Shown: piece by piece, positions 55,558-64,000 of the stretch
Layout of the letters: every line of letters begins with the position of its first letter
How positions within the stretch are numbered: the stretch's first letter is position 1
NCBI RefSeq assembly: GCF_000943565.1
Contig: NZ_JTDW01000008.1
Span: 62,001 to 126,000, forward strand
Length of the DNA stretch: 64,000 nucleotides
Origin: Neotamlana sedimentorum
Lineage (GTDB): Bacteria; Bacteroidota; Bacteroidia; Flavobacteriales; Flavobacteriaceae
Direction of reading: 5' to 3'
The notes under the pieces: generated by a model
Database searches by the model: none
The model's input: the letters and a program-made list of their open reading frames with translations, nothing else
Told to the model about the DNA's origin: nothing
Position numbers and translations under genes: made by a program

Positions 55558-57894
55558 TTAATCTATTAAAATTTCATCCATAAATATCCAAGCTTCTTTA
55601 ACTTCTATATCGCTTTTATCGATTTTAGCCTCAACCTTTATATATCTGGCTTTTTGTGCTTTAAAATCAATACTAAAATCTTTTAATTCAGGTTCATCAT
55701 CTACCTTAAACGGTTTTTTAATTTTACCAACTTCTGTGAAGTTTTCGTTATCATGAGATAGTAAAACCTTTATTTCTGTTGGGTAATAAACACTATTTTT
55801 TTGGTTTACCATGCTCCCAATAATCACTTTGCTTATATTTTTTTCTTCACCTAAATCTACAACAACTTTAGCGTCTTTATTTAACCAAGCTTGCCATCTG
55901 CCATCGCGAAAATCTTTACTACCACGTAACGTATTTACTAAATTAAAGGCATGAGAACCTTGATACCTTTCATGATAATTAGTCAAATAATCTACCTTAC
56001 TCGCAACACCTTCATGAAACGTAATTGTTTCTTTAAACACATGATTTATTGGTTTATCTGCTTCAAATAAACTCGCTTTAATTGCTGTTGTTCTATTTAC
56101 AACAATAGGTTTTGTAAACGGAATGGCTTCAGAATTTAAATCCGCATCGTTTAAAACATATCTTATATCTGAGTCTGGGAATTCATTCTGTAATGTTATT
56201 GCTACCGATTTACTCTGAATATCTGTTTTTACTTTAGAATTAATAATATAGGCGCTTTTTGCATAATTTACATCTAAATATTCAAATCTGTTCATGATGC
56301 TTTTTAAACGTACTGAAAAATCATTCCAATTTCTTGATTCTTTTGGACTCCAAAGCGTTTCAGATAAAGCTGTTAATCTTGGAAAAATCATGTATTGCGA
56401 ATGTTCTTCGGTAGGAATATGTTCTGCCCAAACGTTGGCTTGTCCGCCTAAAATATGTTTTTCTTCTTCTTGAAAAAGTTCTCCAACAATAGGCTCGAAT
56501 TGATATACTTTGCTAACTGTAGTAACTGGTCCTGCCGCTTTTGGCTCTAAATCTGGTGTACCTTGATAATAATCGAAATAGCAATAACCAACCGGAGACA
56601 TAATAGCATCATTACCATGTTTTGCTGCTTCAATACCGCCTTTTACACCACGCCAACTCATTACTGTAGCTTCTGGTGCTAAACCACCTTCTAGAATTTC
56701 ATCCCAACCAATTAGTTTTTTTCCTTTAGAATTGATGAATTTTTCAATTCGTTTTATAAAGTAGCTCTGTAATTCTTCAACATTTTCAAGCTTTTCTGCT
56801 TTAATTCTTTTTTTACAATGTGGGCAAACTTCCCAATTGGTTTTAGTCGCTTCATCTCCACCAATATGAATGTATTTAGAAGGGAATATATCCATTACTT
56901 CCAACAGTACATTTTCTAAAAACTCAAAAGTAGATTCTTTTCCCGCACAGTAAATATCTGTAATTGGCCATAAGGCTCCAGAAGGCACTGCAATTTGTTC
57001 ACCATGACAAGATAACTCTGGATACGCGGCAATAGCGCTCGACACATGCGCAGGCATTTCTATTTCTGGAACAACCTCAACACCTTTTGTAGCGGCATAG
57101 GCTACAATTTCTTTTAAGTCTTCTTGAGTTAAAAAACCGCCGTAAGTTCCTTTGTCATCAGGATTATTATCTTCTCTAGCATTCCATAGTAAATGTTCTT
57201 GATCTACTCTCCACGCACCAATTTCGGTTAATTTTGGATATTTTTTAATCTCTATACGCCAGCCCTGGTCATCAACTAAATGCAAATGCAAAATATTCAT
57301 TTTGTGCAATGCCAGCATATCAATAGTTTCTTTAATATAATCTTTACCAAAGAAATGACGCGATACGTCTAGCATTAATCCGCGCCACTTAAATCGCGGA
57401 CTGTCCGTTATTTGAACATTTGGAATTTCCCAATCGATGTTTTTAATAAGCGTATCACTTTCTATTTCAACAGGTAGCAACTGCCTTAAACTTTGAATAG
57501 CGTATAAAAACCCTGAAGCACTTGATGCTTTTAAAACAACATGGCTTGTACTAGCATTAATTGTATATGCTTCTTGTTCTAAACTGTTATCTAATGCTAA
57601 TGAAATGTAATTTGAAGTAGGCGTTTTTGCTGTAATTTTTAAATTCCAATTGGCAGCATTATTAAATTTATCGATGAGTAGTTTAACAGCCTGTTTTTGC
57701 TCTTCATTCGACACAACAAACACCGTGTTTTCATTAAACTGAAATACACCTTCTGTAATATTTAAATGTGCAACTTTGGGAATAATATTTACATCGGCTT
57801 CCGTATAAACCTTAGCTGATTTTTCTTGGCATGAGTTTAAAAGGATACCTACAGTAAACAGAACAAAAAAAGATATGTGTGATGCTTTTTTCAC
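55558..57894 (-). CDS. GH20 beta-N-acetylhexosaminidase with F5/8C-like domain (copy 3)
   Basis: A 778-residue exo-hexosaminidase with a lipobox at Cys22 (LLNSCQEK). The GH20b domain leads into the barrel, with Asp347-Glu348 in H-I-G-G-D-E. The tail after residue 640 has 'D-G-R-W-Q-A-W', 'V-V-V-D-L-G' and 'A-R-Y-I-K-V-E-A', marks of a discoidin (F5/8 type C, CBM32-like) carbohydrate-binding domain. It follows the glycosylasparaginase gene by 10 bp, suiting stepwise removal of GlcNAc from N-glycans. Confidence 0.94.
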   Translation of the reverse strand: MKKASHISFFVLFTVGILLNSCQEKSAKVYTEADVNIIPKVAHLNITEGVFQFNENTVFVVSNEEQKQAVKLLIDKFNNAANWNLKITAKTPTSNYISLALDNSLEQEAYTINASTSHVVLKASSASGFLYAIQSLRQLLPVEIESDTLIKNIDWEIPNVQITDSPRFKWRGLMLDVSRHFFGKDYIKETIDMLALHKMNILHLHLVDDQGWRIEIKKYPKLTEIGAWRVDQEHLLWNAREDNNPDDKGTYGGFLTQEDLKEIVAYAATKGVEVVPEIEMPAHVSSAIAAYPELSCHGEQIAVPSGALWPITDIYCAGKESTFEFLENVLLEVMDIFPSKYIHIGGDEATKTNWEVCPHCKKRIKAEKLENVEELQSYFIKRIEKFINSKGKKLIGWDEILEGGLAPEATVMSWRGVKGGIEAAKHGNDAIMSPVGYCYFDYYQGTPDLEPKAAGPVTTVSKVYQFEPIVGELFQEEEKHILGGQANVWAEHIPTEEHSQYMIFPRLTALSETLWSPKESRNWNDFSVRLKSIMNRFEYLDVNYAKSAYIINSKVKTDIQSKSVAITLQNEFPDSDIRYVLNDADLNSEAIPFTKPIVVNRTTAIKASLFEADKPINHVFKETITFHEGVASKVDYLTNYHERYQGSHAFNLVNTLRGSKDFRDGRWQAWLNKDAKVVVDLGEEKNISKVIIGSMVNQKNSVYYPTEIKVLLSHDNENFTEVGKIKKPFKVDDEPELKDFSIDFKAQKARYIKVEAKIDKSDIEVKEAWIFMDEILID

Positions 57895-57904
57895 TAAAAT
57901 AAAT

Positions 57905-58915
57905 TTATTTTTTCTTTATTTTAAATCCTGCATCTTCCATACGATTACCGTTTTCTTTATCGTAAACGGCATAATTAAAACCAGGTCTTATACTATAACC
58001 GGCATGTTCGCCTTTTTTATTAACCGCAATAAAACCAACTTGTAAATAGGCCATATCTTTATGGTTTTTATGCTTATTGTAAATGCGTTCTACAATTTCT
58101 TTACAAGCTTCGTAAGGCGATTTTCCTTGGCGCATTAACTCTACAACCATGGCACTTCCGGCGGTTCGTATTACAGCTTCACCTAAACCGGTTGCTGCAG
58201 CTGCACCAACTTCATTATCTAAAAATAAGCCGGCTCCAATAATTGGCGAATCGCCTACTCTACCATGTAATTTCCAAGCCGCTCCACTGGTAGTACAACC
58301 ACCAGAAAGATTGCCTTCTTCATCTAAAACCAACATACTTATTGTATCGTGATTTTCAATATTTATTACCGGTTGATATTTCGATTTTTCTAACCATTTT
58401 TCCCAAGATTCTTTAGATTTATCGGTTAGTAAATTTTCTTCTTTAAACCCTTTTTCTAAAGCAAATTGTAGGGCACCTTTACCGGTAAGCATAACGTGTG
58501 GCGTTTCGTCTAAAACTTTTTTTGCCACTGCTATTGGGTGTTTTATGCCTTGTAAAAAAGACACCGAACCGCAATCGCTATTCTTATCCATAATACAAGC
58601 ATCAAGCGTTACTTTACCTTCACGATCTGGTAATCCACCGTAGCCCACACTACGTACATCTGGATCGGCTTCTGGAACACCTACACCGGCAACAATAGCA
58701 TCTAAAGGTGCCGCACCGTTGTTTAACTGTTTCCAGGCTTCTTCGTTTGCAGCTAAACCATGTCTCCATGTAGAAATTACCAAAGGTTTTTTTACTGGTT
58801 TTGCTTTTGAAGTGTTTTTATTCGCTTCCGCGGAAGCTGAAAAACTACTTAACAAAGCACTTAAACCAACAGTTCCTAAGGCCGTATTTTTAATAAATTT
58901 TCTTCTACTAGACAT
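57905..58915 (-). CDS. N4-(beta-N-acetylglucosaminyl)-L-asparaginase (glycosylasparaginase)
   Basis: A 336-residue N-terminal nucleophile hydrolase that cuts the bond between asparagine and the first GlcNAc of N-glycans. Autocleavage is expected at Asp190|Thr191 in 'N-H-D-T-I-S-M-L', making Thr191 the nucleophile. 'C-T-T-S-G', 'G-R-V-G-D-S-P-I-I-G-A-G' and 'E-V-G-A-A-A-A-T-G' match the family closely, with the substrate-binding Arg219 and Asp222. The N-terminus has a twin-arginine signal (S-R-R-K-F-I-K), so the folded enzyme should be exported by Tat. It is the strongest pointer in the window to glycoprotein N-glycans as substrate. Confidence 0.93.
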   Translation of the reverse strand: MSSRRKFIKNTALGTVGLSALLSSFSASAEANKNTSKAKPVKKPLVISTWRHGLAANEEAWKQLNNGAAPLDAIVAGVGVPEADPDVRSVGYGGLPDREGKVTLDACIMDKNSDCGSVSFLQGIKHPIAVAKKVLDETPHVMLTGKGALQFALEKGFKEENLLTDKSKESWEKWLEKSKYQPVINIENHDTISMLVLDEEGNLSGGCTTSGAAWKLHGRVGDSPIIGAGLFLDNEVGAAAATGLGEAVIRTAGSAMVVELMRQGKSPYEACKEIVERIYNKHKNHKDMAYLQVGFIAVNKKGEHAGYSIRPGFNYAVYDKENGNRMEDAGFKIKKK

Positions 58916-58927
58916 GATAAATAGACT

Positions 58928-60046
58928 TTATTCTTTTGAAGCTTTTATAATTTCGAATTGCTCATCAGTCATATGATAATCATCAAAAAATGCAACACCA
59001 CTTGCGCCATTATCTTTAGCGTATTGAATGGCATCTTTTAAATCTTCATTACTTAATTTTGGTGTATATAAACCTGTGTGTAATTCGGTTGATTTTCCTT
59101 GTAAATCTTCTACACCTTGTTTTGTAGCATAACCAATCCAATCTAATTCTTCGTTGTAGAAGTTGTAATAAATCATTGGTAAAACCATATCTATATTCCA
59201 TTTATCCCAACGCTGACGCACCATATGATCTGCCATTTCTGGATAAGGAAATACTGCGGCACTTAATTTCTTATCGTGTTTATGCACAATGTCATAAGCT
59301 TCATTTACTAACGAACGAATTTCGTTTAAACGGAAGTTTTTCCACTCGATATCGATAGCTGGGTTTTCCATTTTACGAGGGTCTTTATGATGTAAAGCCA
59401 TAAACTTATTTACACTAGCATCAGAATAATCGAAATCGTAATCAGGTAATTCTTCTTCTTGTTTTAAATCGTATTTTGGTAATAAACCAATTGGTAAATA
59501 TACATCTGGATAACGTATATAATCTAAATGTACACTAGCAACACCTTCTACTTTTGCTAAACCTTCAACAAGACTTAAAATGTGCTTTCTGGCTTCTGGG
59601 TGACTTGGTGATAACCATTGGTAATACCCAACGTATGGTCGTTCTTCCTTTTTAAAACAAGATTTACCACTGCGGCTTACCATGTACCAATCTGGATGTT
59701 GTTGCGCTATAGAATCGCCAGGTCTGTTTGTTGTAAACATCCACGCATGTACTTCTAATCCTGCTGCTGTTGCTAAAGGCGTTAAACGTTTTAATAAACC
59801 TGGATCTGCTCCTGTGTTTAATAAAACAGCATCAATACCTTTACTTTTTAATTTATTGAAGTGTGCCGTGTAGGCTGAATCTGATTTTTTATGACCAACC
59901 GACATCCAGTTCCAATACTTAAAAGTTTTAGTAGTTTCTTCTGTAGTTGTTGTAGCAACAGGTTCTTCTGAAGCGGTTTCTTTAGTAGCTTGATTGCATG
60001 ATACTATTGAAAGTACCAATCCAAAAAGTGCTATTTTAAGTTTCAT
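58928..60046 (-). CDS. Lipoprotein with GH10-like/GHL TIM-barrel domain
   Basis: A 372-residue lipoprotein (Cys17 in LSIVSCNQ) with a Thr/Glu-rich linker up to about residue 40. The rest reads as a TIM barrel: 'G-I-D-A-V-L-L-N', 'V-H-A-W-M-F', 'V-H-L-D-Y-I-R-Y-P' and 'D-M-V-L-P-M-I-Y-Y-N-F' are marks of the GHL10/DUF187-type glycosyl-hydrolase-like superfamily. No substrate can be assigned. It is packed between the CBM9 gene (13 bp) and the glycosylasparaginase gene (12 bp), so a role on the glycan core or peptide-linked product is a reasonable inference. Confidence 0.75.
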   Translation of the reverse strand: MKLKIALFGLVLSIVSCNQATKETASEEPVATTTTEETTKTFKYWNWMSVGHKKSDSAYTAHFNKLKSKGIDAVLLNTGADPGLLKRLTPLATAAGLEVHAWMFTTNRPGDSIAQQHPDWYMVSRSGKSCFKKEERPYVGYYQWLSPSHPEARKHILSLVEGLAKVEGVASVHLDYIRYPDVYLPIGLLPKYDLKQEEELPDYDFDYSDASVNKFMALHHKDPRKMENPAIDIEWKNFRLNEIRSLVNEAYDIVHKHDKKLSAAVFPYPEMADHMVRQRWDKWNIDMVLPMIYYNFYNEELDWIGYATKQGVEDLQGKSTELHTGLYTPKLSNEDLKDAIQYAKDNGASGVAFFDDYHMTDEQFEIIKASKE

Positions 60047-60059
60047 AAGGTTAATTTTA

Positions 60060-61130
60060 TTATTTGGTTATAAATTTTCCGTTTTGATTTACTATTAAAG
60101 TTTTTCCTGAAAAAGGGCTAACAATTGAAAGGTTAAAACCTGTACTATGATTCTCTAATTTTGGAACCACCGCCTTATCATCAATTTTTATGCCTTTTTG
60201 AGTTAAACTATCAATAGATTTAAAATATTCGTTGTTTTTTTTAAAATGTGCGATTTGCTTTCTGTACATGCTATATAATTCCCACTTAATTTTTTCATCT
60301 GAAGTTATATTGAAAGCATCTTTTGCTCCCGCTTCTTTTGATGAAAAATATACATAACCCCATTTTTCTGGTTCGTGCATGTTAACTACACCCATTGGCG
60401 ACCAAACCCAATTGTACTCGTGTAACAACTTCCCTTTGTCATCACGTTTTCTTTCGTACTTACCATCTTTAATTTGGTAATCCCAATTAACTCTTGAGAA
60501 GTTAACTCGCCAAAATGAATCTGTTGGAACGTTTTTATGGAAATAGCCTTTTTTATAAGCCTTCCAAGGAATAGCAAGTTCTAATACCCAACCTTCATCG
60601 GTATCTTTAGGATTGTTTAGTGTTCCGTTAACTTTAACAGCCGATTTTAAACCAGTGATATTCCAATCGTTTAAAACCACATTATTTTTTCTGTAAGGTT
60701 GACTAACAAATAAATCCCAGGCTGTGTTTAATGCGTTAATCTCTAATTCGTAATAATTATGAGTATCGCCATCTGGATCTATAAACACCTCAAAATCATT
60801 ATTATGAAAAATTATAGTATCTCTTTTGGTTAACGTTGCCCATACATGAGGTTCTTCGAGCTGTGCTAAAATATAATAGTACTTATCGTCCCACAACATT
60901 TTAACTTTTGTTTTATATTTTGGCTGTTTAACACCTTCAATATCTATAAAAGTATCGCTCCAGTCTACCTTACTCCAAGCAGCATCATTAGCTTCACCAT
61001 CAATTTGTATTGGTGCGCTCGTTTTATAAGCAATATAACTTTTTGGTGCCTTGTTTTCTTTACTTTGCGAACAACCTAAAGCAGACACTACACCAAGAAT
61101 TAAAACGAATATGTGCTTTTTTAACTTCAT
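60060..61130 (-). CDS. CBM9-like carbohydrate-binding lipoprotein
   Basis: A 356-residue lipoprotein (Cys20 in SALGCSQS). Residues of about 35-215 form a CBM9-like beta-sandwich: 'I-D-G-E-A-N-D-A-A-W', 'V-K-M-L-W-D-D-K-Y-Y-Y', 'N-D-F-E-V-F-I-D-P-D-G' and 'E-L-E-I-N-A-L-N-T-A-W-D'. No catalytic motif is evident. It probably holds glycan at the cell surface or in the periplasm for unit A enzymes. The 40-bp gap to GH130 is the widest within unit A. Confidence 0.82.
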   Translation of the reverse strand: MKLKKHIFVLILGVVSALGCSQSKENKAPKSYIAYKTSAPIQIDGEANDAAWSKVDWSDTFIDIEGVKQPKYKTKVKMLWDDKYYYILAQLEEPHVWATLTKRDTIIFHNNDFEVFIDPDGDTHNYYELEINALNTAWDLFVSQPYRKNNVVLNDWNITGLKSAVKVNGTLNNPKDTDEGWVLELAIPWKAYKKGYFHKNVPTDSFWRVNFSRVNWDYQIKDGKYERKRDDKGKLLHEYNWVWSPMGVVNMHEPEKWGYVYFSSKEAGAKDAFNITSDEKIKWELYSMYRKQIAHFKKNNEYFKSIDSLTQKGIKIDDKAVVPKLENHSTGFNLSIVSPFSGKTLIVNQNGKFITK

Positions 61131-61170
61131 TTAATATTGTTTTTTTGAGATACTGAAACAAATTCAGCAC

Positions 61171-62136
61171 CTAAAGGCTATTGTTTTTTGTAAAGGCAAC
61201 CACCTCGCTTAGTTTACCGAATGCCATGGCTACCACAGTATCTGCAGCTCCGTAATAAACCGCTAACTTATCTTCTTTTTCATCATGCAATGCTGCACAA
61301 GGAAAAACAACATTAGGTACATCGCCATTTTGCTCGTAATTTACTGCCGGACCTAATAAATAAGGTTGCGTTCTGTATTTTACTTTATCGGGTTCATTTT
61401 CATCTAAAAGTGCTGCTCCCATGGCGTATCTAAATCCGTTGCAGGTATTTATTACTCCATGATATAACATTAACCAACCTTCATTTGTTAAAATAGGAAT
61501 AGGTCCTGCCCCTATTTTTGTGCATTGCCAAGCACTATCTTCAAAATTAGCCGCTTTCATTACACAACGGTGTTCTCCCCAATATTTCATATCTGGGCTG
61601 TAGCTAATGTAAATATCGCCAAAAGGTGTATGTCCGTTATCACTTGGTCGACTTAACATAGCGTATTTTCCATTTATTTTTTTTGGAAACAACACACCAT
61701 TTCTGTTAAATGGTAAAAATGCATTTTCGCATTGGAAAAACTTTTTAAAATCGAAAGTATAACCAATACCAATCGTTGGTCCATGATAACCGTTACACCA
61801 AGTTATCCAATATCTATCTTCGATAAACACAACACGTGGGTCGTATTTATAGGCAGACTCAATCATTTCTGTATTTCCTTCTTGAAATACGATAGGTTCG
61901 TGCTCTATATCCCAATTGATACCATCTTTACTAAAGCCTGCAAAAATATTCATTTGCACCGCTTTATTATCACATCTAAAAACACCTGCAAAACCATCTT
62001 CAAAAGGCACTACGGCACTATTAAAAACACTGTTTGATGTTGGTATAGCATACCTATCTATTATAGGGTTTTCGCTATAACGCCACATAACATCGTTACA
62101 ATTTTCTGGCTTATCCTGCCAAGGCATTTTACTCAT
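61171..62136 (-). CDS. GH130 beta-mannoside phosphorylase
   Basis: A 321-residue cytoplasmic protein without signal peptide, of the five-bladed propeller family GH130. '[16 protein letters not shown]' near residues 39-54, 'Y-D-P-R-V' around 98-102 and 'Y-H-G-V' / 'Y-Y-G-A-A-D' near the end are family marks, including the catalytic Asp of D-P-R. GH130 enzymes phosphorolyse Man-beta-1,4-GlcNAc, Man-beta-1,4-Glc or mannobiose to mannose-1-phosphate. With the neighbouring glycosylasparaginase and GH92, Man-beta-1,4-GlcNAc from the N-glycan core is the likeliest substrate, though this is inference. It follows the symporter gene by 13 bp, linking uptake to phosphorolysis. Confidence 0.9.
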   Translation of the reverse strand: MSKMPWQDKPENCNDVMWRYSENPIIDRYAIPTSNSVFNSAVVPFEDGFAGVFRCDNKAVQMNIFAGFSKDGINWDIEHEPIVFQEGNTEMIESAYKYDPRVVFIEDRYWITWCNGYHGPTIGIGYTFDFKKFFQCENAFLPFNRNGVLFPKKINGKYAMLSRPSDNGHTPFGDIYISYSPDMKYWGEHRCVMKAANFEDSAWQCTKIGAGPIPILTNEGWLMLYHGVINTCNGFRYAMGAALLDENEPDKVKYRTQPYLLGPAVNYEQNGDVPNVVFPCAALHDEKEDKLAVYYGAADTVVAMAFGKLSEVVAFTKNNSL

Positions 62137-62149
62137 AATCTGTATATTA

Positions 62150-64000
62150 TTAATCTTTATATTGTTTTACTTTATCTAACCAAGTGAATTTTAAAATAAC
62201 TGTTGTTATTATAAATACTATAAAGGCCATCCACATTTTTGGATAATCTCTTATCATGAAATAAATGGGTAACAAAATCATACTCGATTGCCACACGATT
62301 CCTACTACACAATTTAACATATCGCTTAAAAAACTTGTGTTTTTCTCGAATGTTTCGTCTTCACTTTTTAATGCTTTAAAAACAGGCCCCCAGAAACCCC
62401 AAGGTTTTACGTTTTTGTAAAACGATTTTAAGGTTTGCATATTTGTTGCCGGTGTTAATAAGGTTCCTAAAAACGAACCTAACAAAGACACTACAAAAAT
62501 AATAGGAAACATGTAAATTGCAGGTATTTGTGCTAATTCAAACAACCATGTTCCTTCTGTGAAATTAGCTTTATTTTGGTCTAACAAAAACTGCAAAGTT
62601 GCAATAAATAAGCCTGAGGTCATTCCCCAAAAATATCCCCAACCATTAAAACGCCACCAAATCCACTTTAAAAAGTTTGCGGCTACATAACCTCCATATA
62701 AGGCACTTGTAATCCATAGCGTAATAGAGTTAATAGAATCTGCAAAAAAGCCCATTATAACACCCAAGGTTACTACTGCAAAAGATGCTATGTGACTTGC
62801 TTTTATATAATGTTTACTAGATGCGGTTGCATTGTAGTATTTTTTGTAAATATCATTTACAATATATGCCGGACTTGAATTAACAAAAGCTGAAAATGTA
62901 GACATAAAGGCCGCTAATAAGCCTGCTAAAAGTAGTCCTTTAATACCTACAGGAATATGATTATTGATAACTTTAGGCAAAATAACTTCAAGCTCGCTTA
63001 AGTTTGCACCGCCATTTGCTATCATATCTGGAGCACAATAAACTAGAGCCAAAACTACTACGCCACCAATTAATAAATAACGTGGAATAAATAGAATAAT
63101 ATTAGTAAAACCACTCATGTAAGCCGCTTCTTTTACCGTTCTTGTAGATAAAATACGCTGCATGTCGTATCCTGGTGTTGGTCCTGCAATACTAGCAAAA
63201 AAACCTTTAAATAAAGACATCCCTATAAAAGCACCGAACATTTTATAGCCTTGTGTATCTATTAAACTATTAAAAGCTTCATATTTACCAGACCAAGAAC
63301 CTTCGAGCTCTGAGCCAAACATTATATTACTCCACTCGGGTGAAATAACATTATATATTTGAACATCGGTTACCGTAACAAAAGCATAAATAGCTATTAA
63401 AATACCGGCTAACACCATGATTCCGTACTGTAACACTTCGGTAGCTACAACAGAAAACATACCACCTTTAATGGTATAAATTGTTGTTAATAAAATAATT
63501 ATTAAGGCATAAGATTGATCGGAAGTTAGTAATACACTTTCATTTAAAACTAAGCTTACATCCCAAGGTAAAATAACGGTCATGAATTTACCAACGCCTT
63601 CAAAGAAATATGCTATAAAACCAATAGAAGCAACAACTGCAAATACAGCAACAATTAAATGTGAAGCTCTCCCTGCTTTATCGTCTCCAAAACGTGTTAA
63701 AATCCATTCGGAACCTGTCATTATATTCGATCGACGAATCCATGCCGCGAGGAAAATCATCACAAAAATTTGATTCCAAATAGGCCACATCCACATAAAC
63801 ATGAAACTTTTGGCTCCATATAAAAACAGAATACCAACCATCCAAGCTGTTCCAGATACATCGAACATACCAGAACCATTACTTAAACCTAAGTAATACC
63901 ATTTTATACTTTTACCACCGAGAAAATAATGATCTAACCCTTGAGACGCTTTTTTAGACACCCAAATACCAACTCCTAGAGTAAGCAGAATGTATAACGC
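62150..64000 (-). CDS. SSS-family sodium:solute symporter (copy 2, partial at window edge)
   Basis: An inner-membrane sodium symporter of the SSS family. A GTG at 63961 is not the true start: the frame stays open to the edge and adds 13 residues ([13 protein letters not shown]) that form part of the first helix, so the start lies outside the window. The visible 616 codons include '[11 protein letters not shown]', '[12 protein letters not shown]' and many hydrophobic segments. It resembles copy 1 in design and heads the visible part of unit A, presumably importing mannose-containing disaccharides or monosaccharides for GH130. Confidence 0.92.
   Translation of the reverse strand, partial: ALYILLTLGVGIWVSKKASQGLDHYFLGGKSIKWYYLGLSNGSGMFDVSGTAWMVGILFLYGAKSFMFMWMWPIWNQIFVMIFLAAWIRRSNIMTGSEWILTRFGDDKAGRASHLIVAVFAVVASIGFIAYFFEGVGKFMTVILPWDVSLVLNESVLLTSDQSYALIIILLTTIYTIKGGMFSVVATEVLQYGIMVLAGILIAIYAFVTVTDVQIYNVISPEWSNIMFGSELEGSWSGKYEAFNSLIDTQGYKMFGAFIGMSLFKGFFASIAGPTPGYDMQRILSTRTVKEAAYMSGFTNIILFIPRYLLIGGVVVLALVYCAPDMIANGGANLSELEVILPKVINNHIPVGIKGLLLAGLLAAFMSTFSAFVNSSPAYIVNDIYKKYYNATASSKHYIKASHIASFAVVTLGVIMGFFADSINSITLWITSALYGGYVAANFLKWIWWRFNGWGYFWGMTSGLFIATLQFLLDQNKANFTEGTWLFELAQIPAIYMFPIIFVVSLLGSFLGTLLTPATNMQTLKSFYKNVKPWGFWGPVFKALKSEDETFEKNTSFLSDMLNCVVGIVWQSSMILLPIYFMIRDYPKMWMAFIVFIITTVILKFTWLDKVKQYKD

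Noticed and set aside
1-64000. CRISPR array, insertion sequence or transposase
   Set aside because: No regularly spaced repeats, terminal inverted repeats or transposase/integrase reading frames were seen.

Overview
The window comes from a low-GC Bacteroidota genome, almost certainly a marine-type member of the Flavobacteriaceae. The evidence is a tmRNA whose tag reads GENNYALAA, a Bacteroidota-type -7 element (TATCTTTG), genes without recognisable Shine-Dalgarno sequences, many lipoprotein and signal-peptide N-termini, and a very high density of sulfatases and glycoside hydrolases (GH).

Left edge (1-1670): the start of an alanine dehydrogenase/PNT-type oxidoreductase (cut by the window edge) and a DUF1801 protein lie on the minus strand. 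A structured, probably transcribed intergenic segment follows, then ssrA (tmRNA, 894-1285) and its terminator. From 1671 to 4937 a single-polypeptide type IIG restriction-modification enzyme lies on the plus strand. ssrA is a classic integration site, so everything to its right could be acquired DNA, but no integrase is visible.

Main region (4988-64000): 59 kb in which every gene is on the minus strand, read from the right edge towards the left. Gaps are mostly 1-50 bp with several start/stop overlaps. A single 480-bp break (52833-53312) splits it into two units. Unit A (64000-53313) encodes an SSS sodium symporter, a GH130 mannoside phosphorylase, a CBM9-like lipoprotein, a GH10-like/GHL family protein, a glycosylasparaginase, GH20 and GH92. 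Unit B (52832-4988) starts with a second SSS symporter and continues with ten S1 sulfatases, GH95, a DUF5703/GH95-like protein, GH29, two GH3, GH30, GH172, two more GH20, two more GH92, a GH141-like beta-helix protein, an SGNH hydrolase, a large alpha/beta hydrolase, and a TIM-barrel-like protein I cannot place.

Working model (inference): the locus strips sulfate, fucose, N-acetylhexosamine and alpha-mannose from a complex sulfated, fucosylated glycan. Glycosylasparaginase (cuts GlcNAc-Asn) together with GH130, GH92 and GH20 points to N-linked glycans of glycoproteins rather than a simple algal polysaccharide. Most enzymes have export or lipoprotein signals. The SSS carriers would import released sugars or short products and the cytoplasmic GH130 would phosphorolyse mannosyl disaccharides. 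No SusC/SusD pair, regulator or sulfatase-maturing enzyme lies in the window, which is unusual for a cluster of this size.
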